Shown piece after piece: positions 1 to 6,558 of a stretch of DNA of 8,607 bases. The position numbers and the translations under genes are program-made. Below the pieces are notes generated by a model. It made no database searches. It saw only the letters and a list, made by a program, of their open reading frames with translations, and was not told the DNA's origin. The DNA is taken from NCBI GenBank assembly GCA_946481235.1, contig CAMLME010000079.1, positions 1 through 8,607 of the forward strand, given 5' to 3'. The number at the start of each line of letters is the position of its first letter. Positions within the stretch are counted from its first letter, which is position 1. This DNA comes from an uncultured Methylobacillus sp. (GTDB lineage Bacteria; Pseudomonadota; Gammaproteobacteria; Burkholderiales; Methylophilaceae).

Positions 1-1129
1 CAAGGGCTTCCAGATGCCCCACCAGTCGCGCGACGCCAAGACCGTCGAGTTGCGCCTTGCGCGCCAGCCGCAGCAGTTGTTCCAGGTGCAGGCTGAGGCC
101 GAGCTTGCCGCGCATGCGCGCCTCCAGTCGTGCGCGTGCATCGGCTTCGCTGAAGCCGGCAGACCAGTGAATGTCGCGCAGCAACGCACCGGCATCCTGC
201 TGCGGAATCCGGTATCGGCGCACCGACATCCGCAATAATGCCAGTGCGCAGGCAATCATCGGATGTGCGGCAAGCGGATCGCCCAAGGAGAAATCGTAGT
301 TGCGGGGCATTTCCGCCCGTGCGGGATGTATGGCCGCAGGGTGCAAGGTATCGTCAAGCAGGGCAACCAGGCGCGTGCGCAGTACGCCCAACTCGGGCGC
401 CACGATGGCAAGCCGGGAATGCGGGTCCTGCGCAAGCCGGCGCGCCGCCCAAGCGACCGCTGCGCGACATTCGGCATCGGCATCGTCGCAAGCGACCTGC
501 ACCGCATCGGCCGGCTGATCCAGGCCGAGCGGCCAGCGCCTGACTTCCACACCGCGTCCCGACAGCACATCGAGCAGACGTCTTTCCTGCGGGCTGAAAC
601 GGTCAAAACCGGCAAGATGGATCGTGGACGGCAAATGCGCTGCCCCGCGTTGCAGGCAGTCGATCTGCCTGTCCAGGTAACGTACGCTTTCGAGGGCCTG
701 ATGCTGGCGGCACAGCATCTGGAAGGTTTCCCGCCAGCCCAGGAAATGCCGGGTTTCTTCGGTCTGCTCACCGGCGGCGAGGTGCACATTCCACTCGACA
801 AGAAGTCGATGGGCCTCGGCAGCGGATTGCGCCAGACCGGCCATATCGAACAAGGCTTGCGCTGCCTCGCCTTGCGTACCGTGCGCAATCGCCCGCTCCC
901 ACAGCAGGCGCTCCGCCATGCTGTCCAGCCTCTGGCGCGGCAGATAGTCCGGCGGGAGTTCCCCCGTCAGCATGGCGCGGTCAACCAGGTCATCCAGCCA
1001 TTGCGACAATGTCCGGATCGTCGGCGGATGCCATTGCGTCAATCCCTGCACGCGCCGGAGACGCCCTTGTTCCAGCCGGAGGCTCCGCGCCAAGCGCGCG
1101 GTGGAACAAAGAATGACGGCGTTTTCCAC
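1..1129 (-). CDS. AddB-like / RecB-family probable DNA repair protein (N-terminal part, runs off left edge)
   Basis: Reading the minus strand from 1129 gives about 376 open codons that continue past the window edge. The start is VENAVILCSTARLARSLR, followed by a helical region and, near residues 172-180, LAGFDRFSP, which matches the conserved step in AddB-like proteins. I recognise it as the roughly 900-residue 'probable DNA repair protein' family of Betaproteobacteria, related to AddB of the AddAB helicase-nuclease. In that family a PD-(D/E)XK nuclease domain lies at the C-terminus, here outside the window. No Walker A motif is visible at the N-terminus, which suggests a scaffold rather than an active helicase. 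I chose the GTG at 1129 because AAGGA lies 7 bases upstream. An in-frame ATG at 1156 adds 9 residues but has GGAG directly abutting it. The likely role is double-strand break processing with an AddA/UvrD-like partner, which could lie further downstream (inferred). Long open frames on the opposite strand here are GC-rich shadows. Confidence 0.8.
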   Translation of the reverse strand, partial: MENAVILCSTARLARSLRLEQGRLRRVQGLTQWHPPTIRTLSQWLDDLVDRAMLTGELPPDYLPRQRLDSMAERLLWERAIAHGTQGEAAQALFDMAGLAQSAAEAHRLLVEWNVHLAAGEQTEETRHFLGWRETFQMLCRQHQALESVRYLDRQIDCLQRGAAHLPSTIHLAGFDRFSPQERRLLDVLSGRGVEVRRWPLGLDQPADAVQVACDDADAECRAAVAWAARRLAQDPHSRLAIVAPELGVLRTRLVALLDDTLHPAAIHPARAEMPRNYDFSLGDPLAAHPMIACALALLRMSVRRYRIPQQDAGALLRDIHWSAGFSEADARARLEARMRGKLGLSLHLEQLLRLARKAQLDGLGVARLVGHLEAL

Positions 1130-1136
1130 GGCATTA

Positions 1137-1141
1137 TCCTT
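1137..1141 (-). promoter_or_regulatory. Shine-Dalgarno site for the AddB-like gene
   Basis: On the minus strand AAGGA lies 7 bases before the GTG at 1129. This spacing favours the GTG over the in-frame ATG at 1156, whose GGAG has no spacer at all. Confidence 0.55.
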
Positions 1142-1258
1142 TTTTGCCAAACCCATCTCCTGATATAGAATACCCAACAAAATTGGCCGGATTTATTATT
1201 CGCCGATGTAGCGCATCAATCGCGCAGTGCATGACTTTGCCTGACCGGTTCAGGCGCA

Positions 1259-1284
1259 GTAATACGATACCTGATAAGTATTAC
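1259..1284. repeat. Perfect 7-base inverted repeat (possible operator or leader hairpin)
   Basis: GTAATAC at 1259-1265 and GTATTAC at 1278-1284 are exact reverse complements separated by 12 bases. Arm centres are 19 bases apart, close to two helical turns, which suits a dimeric regulator. The repeat ends 9 bases before the AAGGG ribosome binding site of the GGDEF/EAL gene. It could also fold as a weak hairpin in the mRNA leader. Function is inferred only. Confidence 0.4.
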
Positions 1285-1292
1285 AAAAAACT

Positions 1293-1297
1293 AAGGG
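1293..1297 (+). promoter_or_regulatory. Shine-Dalgarno site deciding the GTG start of the GGDEF/EAL gene
   Basis: AAGGG is followed by 8 bases and then the GTG at 1306. The protein from this GTG begins VTPPLFSRLRIQIPLAF, putting the first transmembrane helix right at the N-terminus, as expected for this architecture. The earlier in-frame starts (TTG 1144, ATG 1231) add a non-homologous-looking leader. Confidence 0.6.
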
Positions 1298-1305
1298 CGC
1301 CAACC

Positions 1306-4167
1306 GTGACTCCACCACTTTTTTCCCGCCTGCGCATCCAGATACCCCTGGCGTTCGTCAGCCTCTCCGCCATCGTGGCAATCCTGATTTCAGTGGATCA
1401 TCTGCGCGATACCACCGAGCGCATCGTCAGCGAAAATCGCGACATGCTCAACATCATGATGCTGCAGCTGGACGGTATTATCGCCAATGACGTATTCGAA
1501 GAAAGCATGCTGCAGGGCGAGAGCCGCATTCCAACGACCGCCTTGCACACAAACATCACCCGATTGCTGCTGGTGGACGAGGGGCATCGTGTCCTGCAAG
1601 CGAACAGCAGCGAATGGCTGGGCAAACCTGCCGCCGAGGTATCGGATTACCGGCCGGACGAGGCGCTGCGCGTTCGCAAAGCGTTAAAAGGCAATATTTT
1701 TGGCAATGACACGGATACGCGGCTCTACGGTTATTACACGCTGCCGCTGGGCATGCAGGCGGGTAAGCCTCAACAGCGGTGGGGAACGCTTTATGTGGAA
1801 TACGACCTCAGCAAGCCGCTGACTACGGCGCGCAAGCATGCCACGGACAAGGCGCTTCGCTTCCTCGGCCTTTCCCTGGCCGCGGCTGTGCTGCTCGGCG
1901 TGCTGATCGATCTCTTGGTATCACGCCGGACCGAACGCCTGGTGTCGATTGCCAGCCGGATCGCCAGCGGCGAAATGAGCGCGCGTTCCGGACTCCTCAA
2001 ACCGGATGAAATCGGCCTCCTGGGGCAAGCGATCGATCGCATGGCGGACGATCTGGCCGAAGACCGCGAAGCCTTGCGCCGCGAGCGCAAGTTTTCGGAA
2101 GACGTGATCCAGTCCATCACCGTAGCCCTGTTCATTATCGACAAGGAGCACCGCGTCATCATCTGGAATCGCGCATGCGAAATTCTGACCGGCATCAAGG
2201 CCATCGACATCGTTGGCACGACTGAGGCGTGGCGCGGGTTTTATCCAAGCGCCCGGCCATGTCTGGCCAATCTGGTGCTGGATGGCCAGGGGGAGCAGGC
2301 GAGCAAAAATTACCAGGTGGCCGAACCGGCAGCTTTCAATCCCTACAGTTACCATGCGGAAAGCTGGTTTCACAACCTGAACGGTCAGGATCGCTACCTG
2401 ATGTTCGACGCGACACCGATCTACGGCAATGACGGCAAGCTCATCGCCGTCATCCAAAACCTGCAGGACATCACCTCCATCAAGAAAGCCGAGGATCACC
2501 TGCGGCTGACGGGCCAGGTCATCGAAAGCACGCGCGAGGCCATTGTCATCACCAATGCCGAAAACCGCATTGTTTCGACTAACCGCGCCTTCACGGATGT
2601 AACGGGGTACACCCAGGAAGACGTGCTCGACAAGGATCCGTCCATGCTGGCCTCCGGACGGCACGACAAGGCTTTTTTCCGCAACATGTGGGAAAGCCTG
2701 CACGTCCGGGATTCCTGGCAGGGCGAATTGTGGAACCGCCGCAAGAATGGCGAAATCTTTCCGCTCTGGACCAACATCAGCACAATACGCGACAATCATG
2801 GCATCTTGACGCATTTTGTCGCCATTTTCGCCGACATCAGCGAGCACAAGGCCACGCTGAAGCACATCGAATTCCTCGCGCACCACGACACGCTGACCAA
2901 ACTCCCCAACCGCTTGCTGCTGCTCGACCGCTTGCAACAGGCGGTCAACCTCGCGGAACGCGAAAAACATCGCGTGGCGCTGATGTTTCTCGATCTCGAC
3001 CGCTTCAAGCAGGTGAACGACAGCCTCGGCCACCAGGTCGGGGACGACCTGCTGATTGCCGTGGTGGAGCGTCTCAAATCCTGCGTGCGCGAAACCGACA
3101 CCATCAGTCGTCAGGGTGGCGACGAGTTCGTGATCGTGCTGCCCGACATTCTCGACAGCATTGCCGCCACCGTCATCGCCGAGAAGATACTGGAAACCCT
3201 GCGTGAGCCTTTCGTCATCGACGGACACCAGCTTTCAACCTCGTTCAGCATCGGCATTAGTCTCTACCCCGACGACGGCCATGAAATCGCCACGCTCATG
3301 CAGAACGCCGACACGGCGATGTACCACGCCAAGGAAAGCGGCCGCAACAATTGCCATTTTTATGATGAATCGATGAATGCGAATGCGGCGGAGCGGCTGA
3401 AACTGCAGAACAAACTGCGCCAGGCCATGGATCATGGCGAATTCATGCTCCATTTCCAGCCGCTGATTTCGCTGAAGGACCATGCCATCGTCGGCTGCGA
3501 AGCCCTCCTGCGCTGGAACAATGCCGAGGACGGCTGGATTCCGCCGGCCAAATTCATCCCGCTCGCGGAGGAAACCGGCTTCATCCTCAATATCGACGCC
3601 TGGGTGCTGCGCGAAGCCTGCCGCCAGGCGCAGGAGTGGGTCAATGCCGGCCTGCCGGCGCTCACCGTCGCGGTCAACATCTCGGCGCTGCAATTCAAGC
3701 GCGGCAGGATACTCGACAGCGTCAACGAAGCGCTCTCGCTATCCGGCCTCGCCCCGACCAGCCTGGAGATCGAGCTGACCGAATCGGTGCTGATCCAGGA
3801 CACGCAACACACCCGCAAACAGCTCAACCAGCTGAACCTCATTGGCGTACGCCTGTCCATTGATGATTACGGCACCGGTTATTCCAACCTCTCCTACCTC
3901 AAGCAGCTCGATGTGGATAAACTCAAGATCGACCAATCCTTCGTGAAGGACATGCTGGTCGACGAACTCGACGCCATCATCGTCCGCTCCACGGTCGAAC
4001 TCGCCCACAACCTGGGCCTGGAAGTACTCGCCGAAGGTGTCGAGGATCAGGATATCCTGACCTTGCTGCAAAACCTCGGCTGCGACCAGGCGCAGGGCTA
4101 CCATATCGGCAAGCCGATGCCACCCAAGGAATTCGAAAAGTTGTTACGCACAAAAATGAAGTCATGA
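1306..4167 (+). CDS. Membrane-bound sensor diguanylate cyclase/phosphodiesterase (HAMP-PAS-PAS-GGDEF-EAL)
   Basis: This 953-residue inner-membrane protein makes and/or degrades cyclic di-GMP. Order: TM1 (residues 11-30); a periplasmic, possibly Cache-like, sensor of about 155 residues; TM2 (186-206); HAMP (about 207-258); PAS1 (about 266-395); PAS2 (about 402-522); GGDEF (about 523-690); EAL (about 700-945). The GGDEF motif is intact at 604-608, with the RxxD product-inhibition site (RETD, 595-598) exactly five residues before it. EAL signatures are also intact: EALLRW from E732, N791 in VNIS, ELTES at 823-827, DDYGTGYS at 853-860, K874 in KLKID, E910 in AEGVE and Q930 in QGYHIGKP. Both activities are therefore possible, but sequence alone cannot say which dominates. 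The ligand of the periplasmic domain is unknown. The stop overlaps the greB start (ATGA, 4164-4167), so the two are probably cotranscribed and translationally coupled. The start is the GTG preceded by AAGGG; ATG 1231 would add 25 residues. Confidence 0.93.
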   Translation: MTPPLFSRLRIQIPLAFVSLSAIVAILISVDHLRDTTERIVSENRDMLNIMMLQLDGIIANDVFEESMLQGESRIPTTALHTNITRLLLVDEGHRVLQANSSEWLGKPAAEVSDYRPDEALRVRKALKGNIFGNDTDTRLYGYYTLPLGMQAGKPQQRWGTLYVEYDLSKPLTTARKHATDKALRFLGLSLAAAVLLGVLIDLLVSRRTERLVSIASRIASGEMSARSGLLKPDEIGLLGQAIDRMADDLAEDREALRRERKFSEDVIQSITVALFIIDKEHRVIIWNRACEILTGIKAIDIVGTTEAWRGFYPSARPCLANLVLDGQGEQASKNYQVAEPAAFNPYSYHAESWFHNLNGQDRYLMFDATPIYGNDGKLIAVIQNLQDITSIKKAEDHLRLTGQVIESTREAIVITNAENRIVSTNRAFTDVTGYTQEDVLDKDPSMLASGRHDKAFFRNMWESLHVRDSWQGELWNRRKNGEIFPLWTNISTIRDNHGILTHFVAIFADISEHKATLKHIEFLAHHDTLTKLPNRLLLLDRLQQAVNLAEREKHRVALMFLDLDRFKQVNDSLGHQVGDDLLIAVVERLKSCVRETDTISRQGGDEFVIVLPDILDSIAATVIAEKILETLREPFVIDGHQLSTSFSIGISLYPDDGHEIATLMQNADTAMYHAKESGRNNCHFYDESMNANAAERLKLQNKLRQAMDHGEFMLHFQPLISLKDHAIVGCEALLRWNNAEDGWIPPAKFIPLAEETGFILNIDAWVLREACRQAQEWVNAGLPALTVAVNISALQFKRGRILDSVNEALSLSGLAPTSLEIELTESVLIQDTQHTRKQLNQLNLIGVRLSIDDYGTGYSNLSYLKQLDVDKLKIDQSFVKDMLVDELDAIIVRSTVELAHNLGLEVLAEGVEDQDILTLLQNLGCDQAQGYHIGKPMPPKEFEKLLRTKMKS

Positions 4168-4655
4168 GCGACCAGAAAAACTACATCACGCCGGAAGGCC
4201 ATGCCCGGCTGAAGGAAGAGTTCGAGCAGCTCTACAAGGTCGAACGCCCCAAGGTGGTCAGCGACGTTGCCTGGGCCGCCAGCAATGGCGACCGCAGCGA
4301 AAACGGCGACTACATTTACGGGAAGAAACGTCTGCGCCAGATCGATTCGCGCCTCAAATTCCTGATGAAACGCATGGATCTCGCAGAAATAGTCGATCCC
4401 TCCTTGCAGCAGGGCCTGGATAAGATTTTTTTCGGTGCATGGGTCACGCTGTACTCGCTCACCCACGACACCGAACATACCTATCGCATCGTCGGCCAGG
4501 ACGAGCTCGACCCCGGCAAAGGCTATATCAGCTGGATTTCGCCATTGGCCCGCGCGCTGCTAAAAAAAGGAGTGGGAGATACGGTAAGGCTGGAAACGCC
4601 GGGAGGCGAGGAAGAATACGAAGTGATTGCAGTCAGTTATACCGCGCCGGAATAG
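4164..4655 (+). CDS. greB: Transcription elongation factor GreB
   Basis: This 163-residue protein is a Gre factor: it enters the secondary channel of RNA polymerase and stimulates cleavage of the backtracked transcript, releasing arrested complexes. The N-terminal coiled-coil hairpin carries the tip motif NGDRSENGDY, with the conserved acidic D43 and E46 that help hold the catalytic Mg2+. The following YIYGKKRLRQID is typical of GreB rather than GreA, which has a NAEYHAAKE-type sequence there. The C-terminal FKBP-like domain runs from about residue 85 and contains TYRIVGQDELDPGKGYISW and a final EEYEVIAVSY strand. Length is normal for the family. One small oddity is Gly48, where GreB usually has Ala (SENADY). 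The ATG sits inside the stop of the upstream GGDEF/EAL gene (4-base overlap), implying coupled translation. No separate promoter is visible. The stop lies 6 bases from the stop of a convergent gene. Confidence 0.95.
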   Translation: MSDQKNYITPEGHARLKEEFEQLYKVERPKVVSDVAWAASNGDRSENGDYIYGKKRLRQIDSRLKFLMKRMDLAEIVDPSLQQGLDKIFFGAWVTLYSLTHDTEHTYRIVGQDELDPGKGYISWISPLARALLKKGVGDTVRLETPGGEEEYEVIAVSYTAPE

Positions 4656-4661
4656 CTGCGA

Positions 4662-5516
4662 TCAGTCGCACTGGGACAGCATGCGCTCGGCATCGGTGCA
4701 TGAAATTGCATCTCGGCCAGCAGGCTGGTCTGCGCTGTCGAGTCGCCTCCGTTTCGCCCATGCACCTTCGGGTTCCGGAAGCATCTCGGTTTTTTCCGGC
4801 GCCACATCAGGAAGCGGCACCGATGCAACTGGCTTGTCGTCATGGAATACAAACAAGGCTAAAGCAATCAGGAAAAGCACGCCCAGCGTCACGACGCGCA
4901 GCCAGGTTGCCGGAAGCAAGTGCAACGGCACCTTTTCGAATATTTCACGCCAGGCGATTTCCGTTTTACGCTCCGCGCGGCCCAGGATATACATTTCATG
5001 CTCGCGTACGTCCTGATCGGCCTTGACGCCGAAATAGGAAAACATGCGAGGGATGTCCGGATTTCCGGGAGAAACGATTTCGTAGTAGGAGCGTGAAACC
5101 ATGATGCGGTTGGGAGCGGCAAAGCTCATGACCTGCTGTCCGGCATTCAGGCCGTCGCCGATGATGTTAAGCGTGTCGTTGATATCGCGCACCACGCGTA
5201 CGGGGCCGAGATTGATGCCGGCCCGCAACTCGATAGGCTGGCCGGGATGGGCGAGATTGTCGCTGGAAATGCCGTCGCGTATCAGAAGTGCAACGGTCAA
5301 CGCATCTTCCGGCGGGCCGAAAAACGCAATCACCGCCCCATCGCCGGTATCGAGAATGGCACGGTCGTTTTTCGGTATATCTTGAAGCGCCGCCTCGACC
5401 AGCGTATTGAAACGCTCCTTTTGCACGATCTGCTCGGCATCGGGTTTGCGCGAATAGCCGACAATGTCGACACACAGCACGCTGCAAATCGAGGTTTTGT
5501 TCAGCCGCGACTGCAT
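4662..5516 (-). CDS. Class III adenylate/guanylate cyclase-domain protein, copy 1 (catalytic Arg replaced by Gln)
   Basis: The 284-residue protein has a class III nucleotidyl cyclase homology domain (about residues 8-180), a single transmembrane helix (about 205-224) and a 60-residue tail. With the cyclase domain in the cytoplasm the tail would be periplasmic. Both metal-binding aspartates are present: D17 in VDIVGYS and D59 in LDTGDGAV. The transition-state Asn is kept (N124 in GDGLNAGQQVM), but the Arg four residues later is Gln (Q128). The Lys/Asp pair that selects adenine in canonical adenylate cyclases is replaced by L55 and N117, so the substrate cannot be predicted. The tail ends CTDAERMLSQCD, with C273 and C283. 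It is the second gene of a tandem pair: its start matches that of the copy upstream (MQSRLNKTS against MSERLNRTS), which supports the ATG. The ribosome binding site is weak, and 91 bases separate the two genes. It is convergent with greB. Alternatively it is a non-catalytic regulatory domain. Confidence 0.88.
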   Translation of the reverse strand: MQSRLNKTSICSVLCVDIVGYSRKPDAEQIVQKERFNTLVEAALQDIPKNDRAILDTGDGAVIAFFGPPEDALTVALLIRDGISSDNLAHPGQPIELRAGINLGPVRVVRDINDTLNIIGDGLNAGQQVMSFAAPNRIMVSRSYYEIVSPGNPDIPRMFSYFGVKADQDVREHEMYILGRAERKTEIAWREIFEKVPLHLLPATWLRVVTLGVLFLIALALFVFHDDKPVASVPLPDVAPEKTEMLPEPEGAWAKRRRLDSADQPAGRDAISCTDAERMLSQCD

Positions 5517-5607
5517 GGATATTGCCCGTTACAGGACGACCTCGAGAACGACAGCCGAACGATCACCGCAAGCGAGACGATGGTGAATTCCAATCCGGAA
5601 ACTGTCC

Positions 5608-6507
5608 TTAATTGCACTGTTTCAGCATGCGCTGCGCATCCGAACAGAGGTCATTGCGGCGCTGCTCGGATTCCCGGCGTACCGGGCGCGAAACGGCATT
5701 TGCCTCTTTCGCCTTCGTCTTTTTTGGCACGCCGGCATTGTCGGGCGACGTGCCATCCTTTACAGCTGCCCTCTCCTGCTCGATTTCCGTGAAAATTTCT
5801 TCGGACGAGACAGCGGGCCGGGAAAAACTCATCCATACACCCCAGAGTATGGCCAGAAGAAACAGACCCGCAGTCGCCGGAATCCAGTACATGCGCAATA
5901 CCGCGAGCGCCCCACCCCCTTGTGTGGCGTCCTGATCCTCTGATGGGAATGGCATATCGGACTGGCCATCCAGGACGATATAGATTTCATGCTCGCGAAC
6001 GTACTTGTCGGTCTTGATCCCGTAATAAGTAAACATAGCGGCGATTTCCGAACTGAGGCGCGACGCGATCTCGTAATAGGAGCGTGACACCAGGATCCTG
6101 TTGGGCTGGGCGAAACTCATCACGCGCTGGGCGGCATTGATGCCGTCGCCAACCACGTTCAACCTTCCATTCAGGTCGTTGACCACCCGGACCGGCCCAA
6201 GATTGATGCCGATTCGAACGAAGAAAAAACGTTCGGGATGCTGCTGCTGATCCTGCAGCACACTGTCGCGTATGGTCAGCGCAACAAACAGCGCCTCTTC
6301 CGGCGCTCCCAACAGCGCAAGTGCCGCGCCGTCACCGGTATCCAGTATGATGCGATCGTTTTGCGCGACATCCTTGACTGCCTCGTTGATCAGGGCGTTG
6401 AATCTATCCTTCAGCGCAATCTGGTCATCCACCGGCGCCTGGGCATAATCGACGATATTGATGAAAATTACCGTGCAGATGGATGTTCTGTTCAAGCGCT
6501 CGCTCAT
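5608..6507 (-). CDS. Class III adenylate/guanylate cyclase-domain protein, copy 2 (first metal Asp replaced by Asn)
   Basis: The 299-residue paralogue of the neighbouring gene aligns with it without gaps over residues 1-128 and stays very similar to about 180. It has a cyclase homology domain, one transmembrane helix (about 208-227) and a lysine/arginine-rich tail of about 71 residues ending CSDAQRMLKQCN (C288, C298). The transition-state residues are intact (N124 and R128 in GDGINAAQRVM), as is the second metal Asp (D59 in LDTGDGAA). The first metal Asp is Asn (N17 in FINIVDYA, codon AAT, one base from GAT). The adenine-selecting positions are L55 and N117, as in the other copy. On its own a homodimer would lack one metal ligand per site. 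AGAGG lies 4 bases before the ATG. It is the first gene of the pair and divergent from earP, with 51 bases between the starts, so its promoter must sit in that gap or reach into earP. A purely regulatory, inactive domain is the alternative. Confidence 0.88.
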   Translation of the reverse strand: MSERLNRTSICTVIFINIVDYAQAPVDDQIALKDRFNALINEAVKDVAQNDRIILDTGDGAALALLGAPEEALFVALTIRDSVLQDQQQHPERFFFVRIGINLGPVRVVNDLNGRLNVVGDGINAAQRVMSFAQPNRILVSRSYYEIASRLSSEIAAMFTYYGIKTDKYVREHEIYIVLDGQSDMPFPSEDQDATQGGGALAVLRMYWIPATAGLFLLAILWGVWMSFSRPAVSSEEIFTEIEQERAAVKDGTSPDNAGVPKKTKAKEANAVSRPVRRESEQRRNDLCSDAQRMLKQCN

Positions 6508-6558
6508 GATGCCTCTAAGCTGTTTCGGGATGCAAAGGGCGCCATTTAACTACAAAAA

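Larger units (their letters stand above)
1130..1305. promoter_or_regulatory. Divergent intergenic control region
   Basis: This 176-base stretch separates the minus-strand repair gene from the plus-strand GGDEF/EAL gene and must carry the promoters of both. It is more AT-rich than its flanks. It holds a near-palindrome at 1240-1254 (CCTGA-CCGGT-TCAGG) and a perfect 7-base inverted repeat at 1259-1284. A weak plus-strand promoter could be TTGCCT (1237-1242) with TACGAT (1263-1268), but the 20-base spacer is long. I found no convincing sigma-70 promoter on either strand. If the GGDEF/EAL gene started at the in-frame ATG at 1231, much of this region would be coding, but that start has no visible ribosome binding site. 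Confidence 0.45.

Noticed and set aside
256..888. Minus-strand open frame of 210 codons
   Set aside because: It is in a different frame from the continuous repair-protein frame, which covers the same bases and has family similarity. This one is rich in Arg, Pro, Cys and Ser with no motifs.
263..1168. Long plus-strand open frame of 301 codons, and other long frames in 1-1168
   Set aside because: They lie opposite the AddB-like gene. Their translations show no family motif and have the Arg/Pro/Gln-rich look of GC-rich antisense shadows, whereas the minus-strand frame from 1129 gives recognisable AddB-like sequence.
1144..1305. N-terminal extension of the GGDEF/EAL protein from TTG 1144 or ATG 1231
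   Set aside because: These starts lack a ribosome binding site and would consume the divergent promoter region. GTG 1306 has AAGGG 8 bases upstream and places TM1 at the N-terminus.
1921..3228. Minus-strand open frame of 435 codons opposite the GGDEF/EAL gene
   Set aside because: The plus strand here encodes HAMP, PAS, PAS and GGDEF domains with intact motifs. The antisense product resembles no family and is a codon-bias shadow.
4657..4670. Small hairpin TGCGA-TCAG-TCGCA between greB and the convergent cyclase gene
   Set aside because: The stem is only 5 base pairs with no T-tract on either side, so I do not call it a terminator.
5517..5607. 91-base gap between the two cyclase genes as a possible promoter or small gene
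   Set aside because: I see no convincing -10/-35 pair, hairpin or open frame with a ribosome binding site on either strand. Most likely it is a spacer within one operon.
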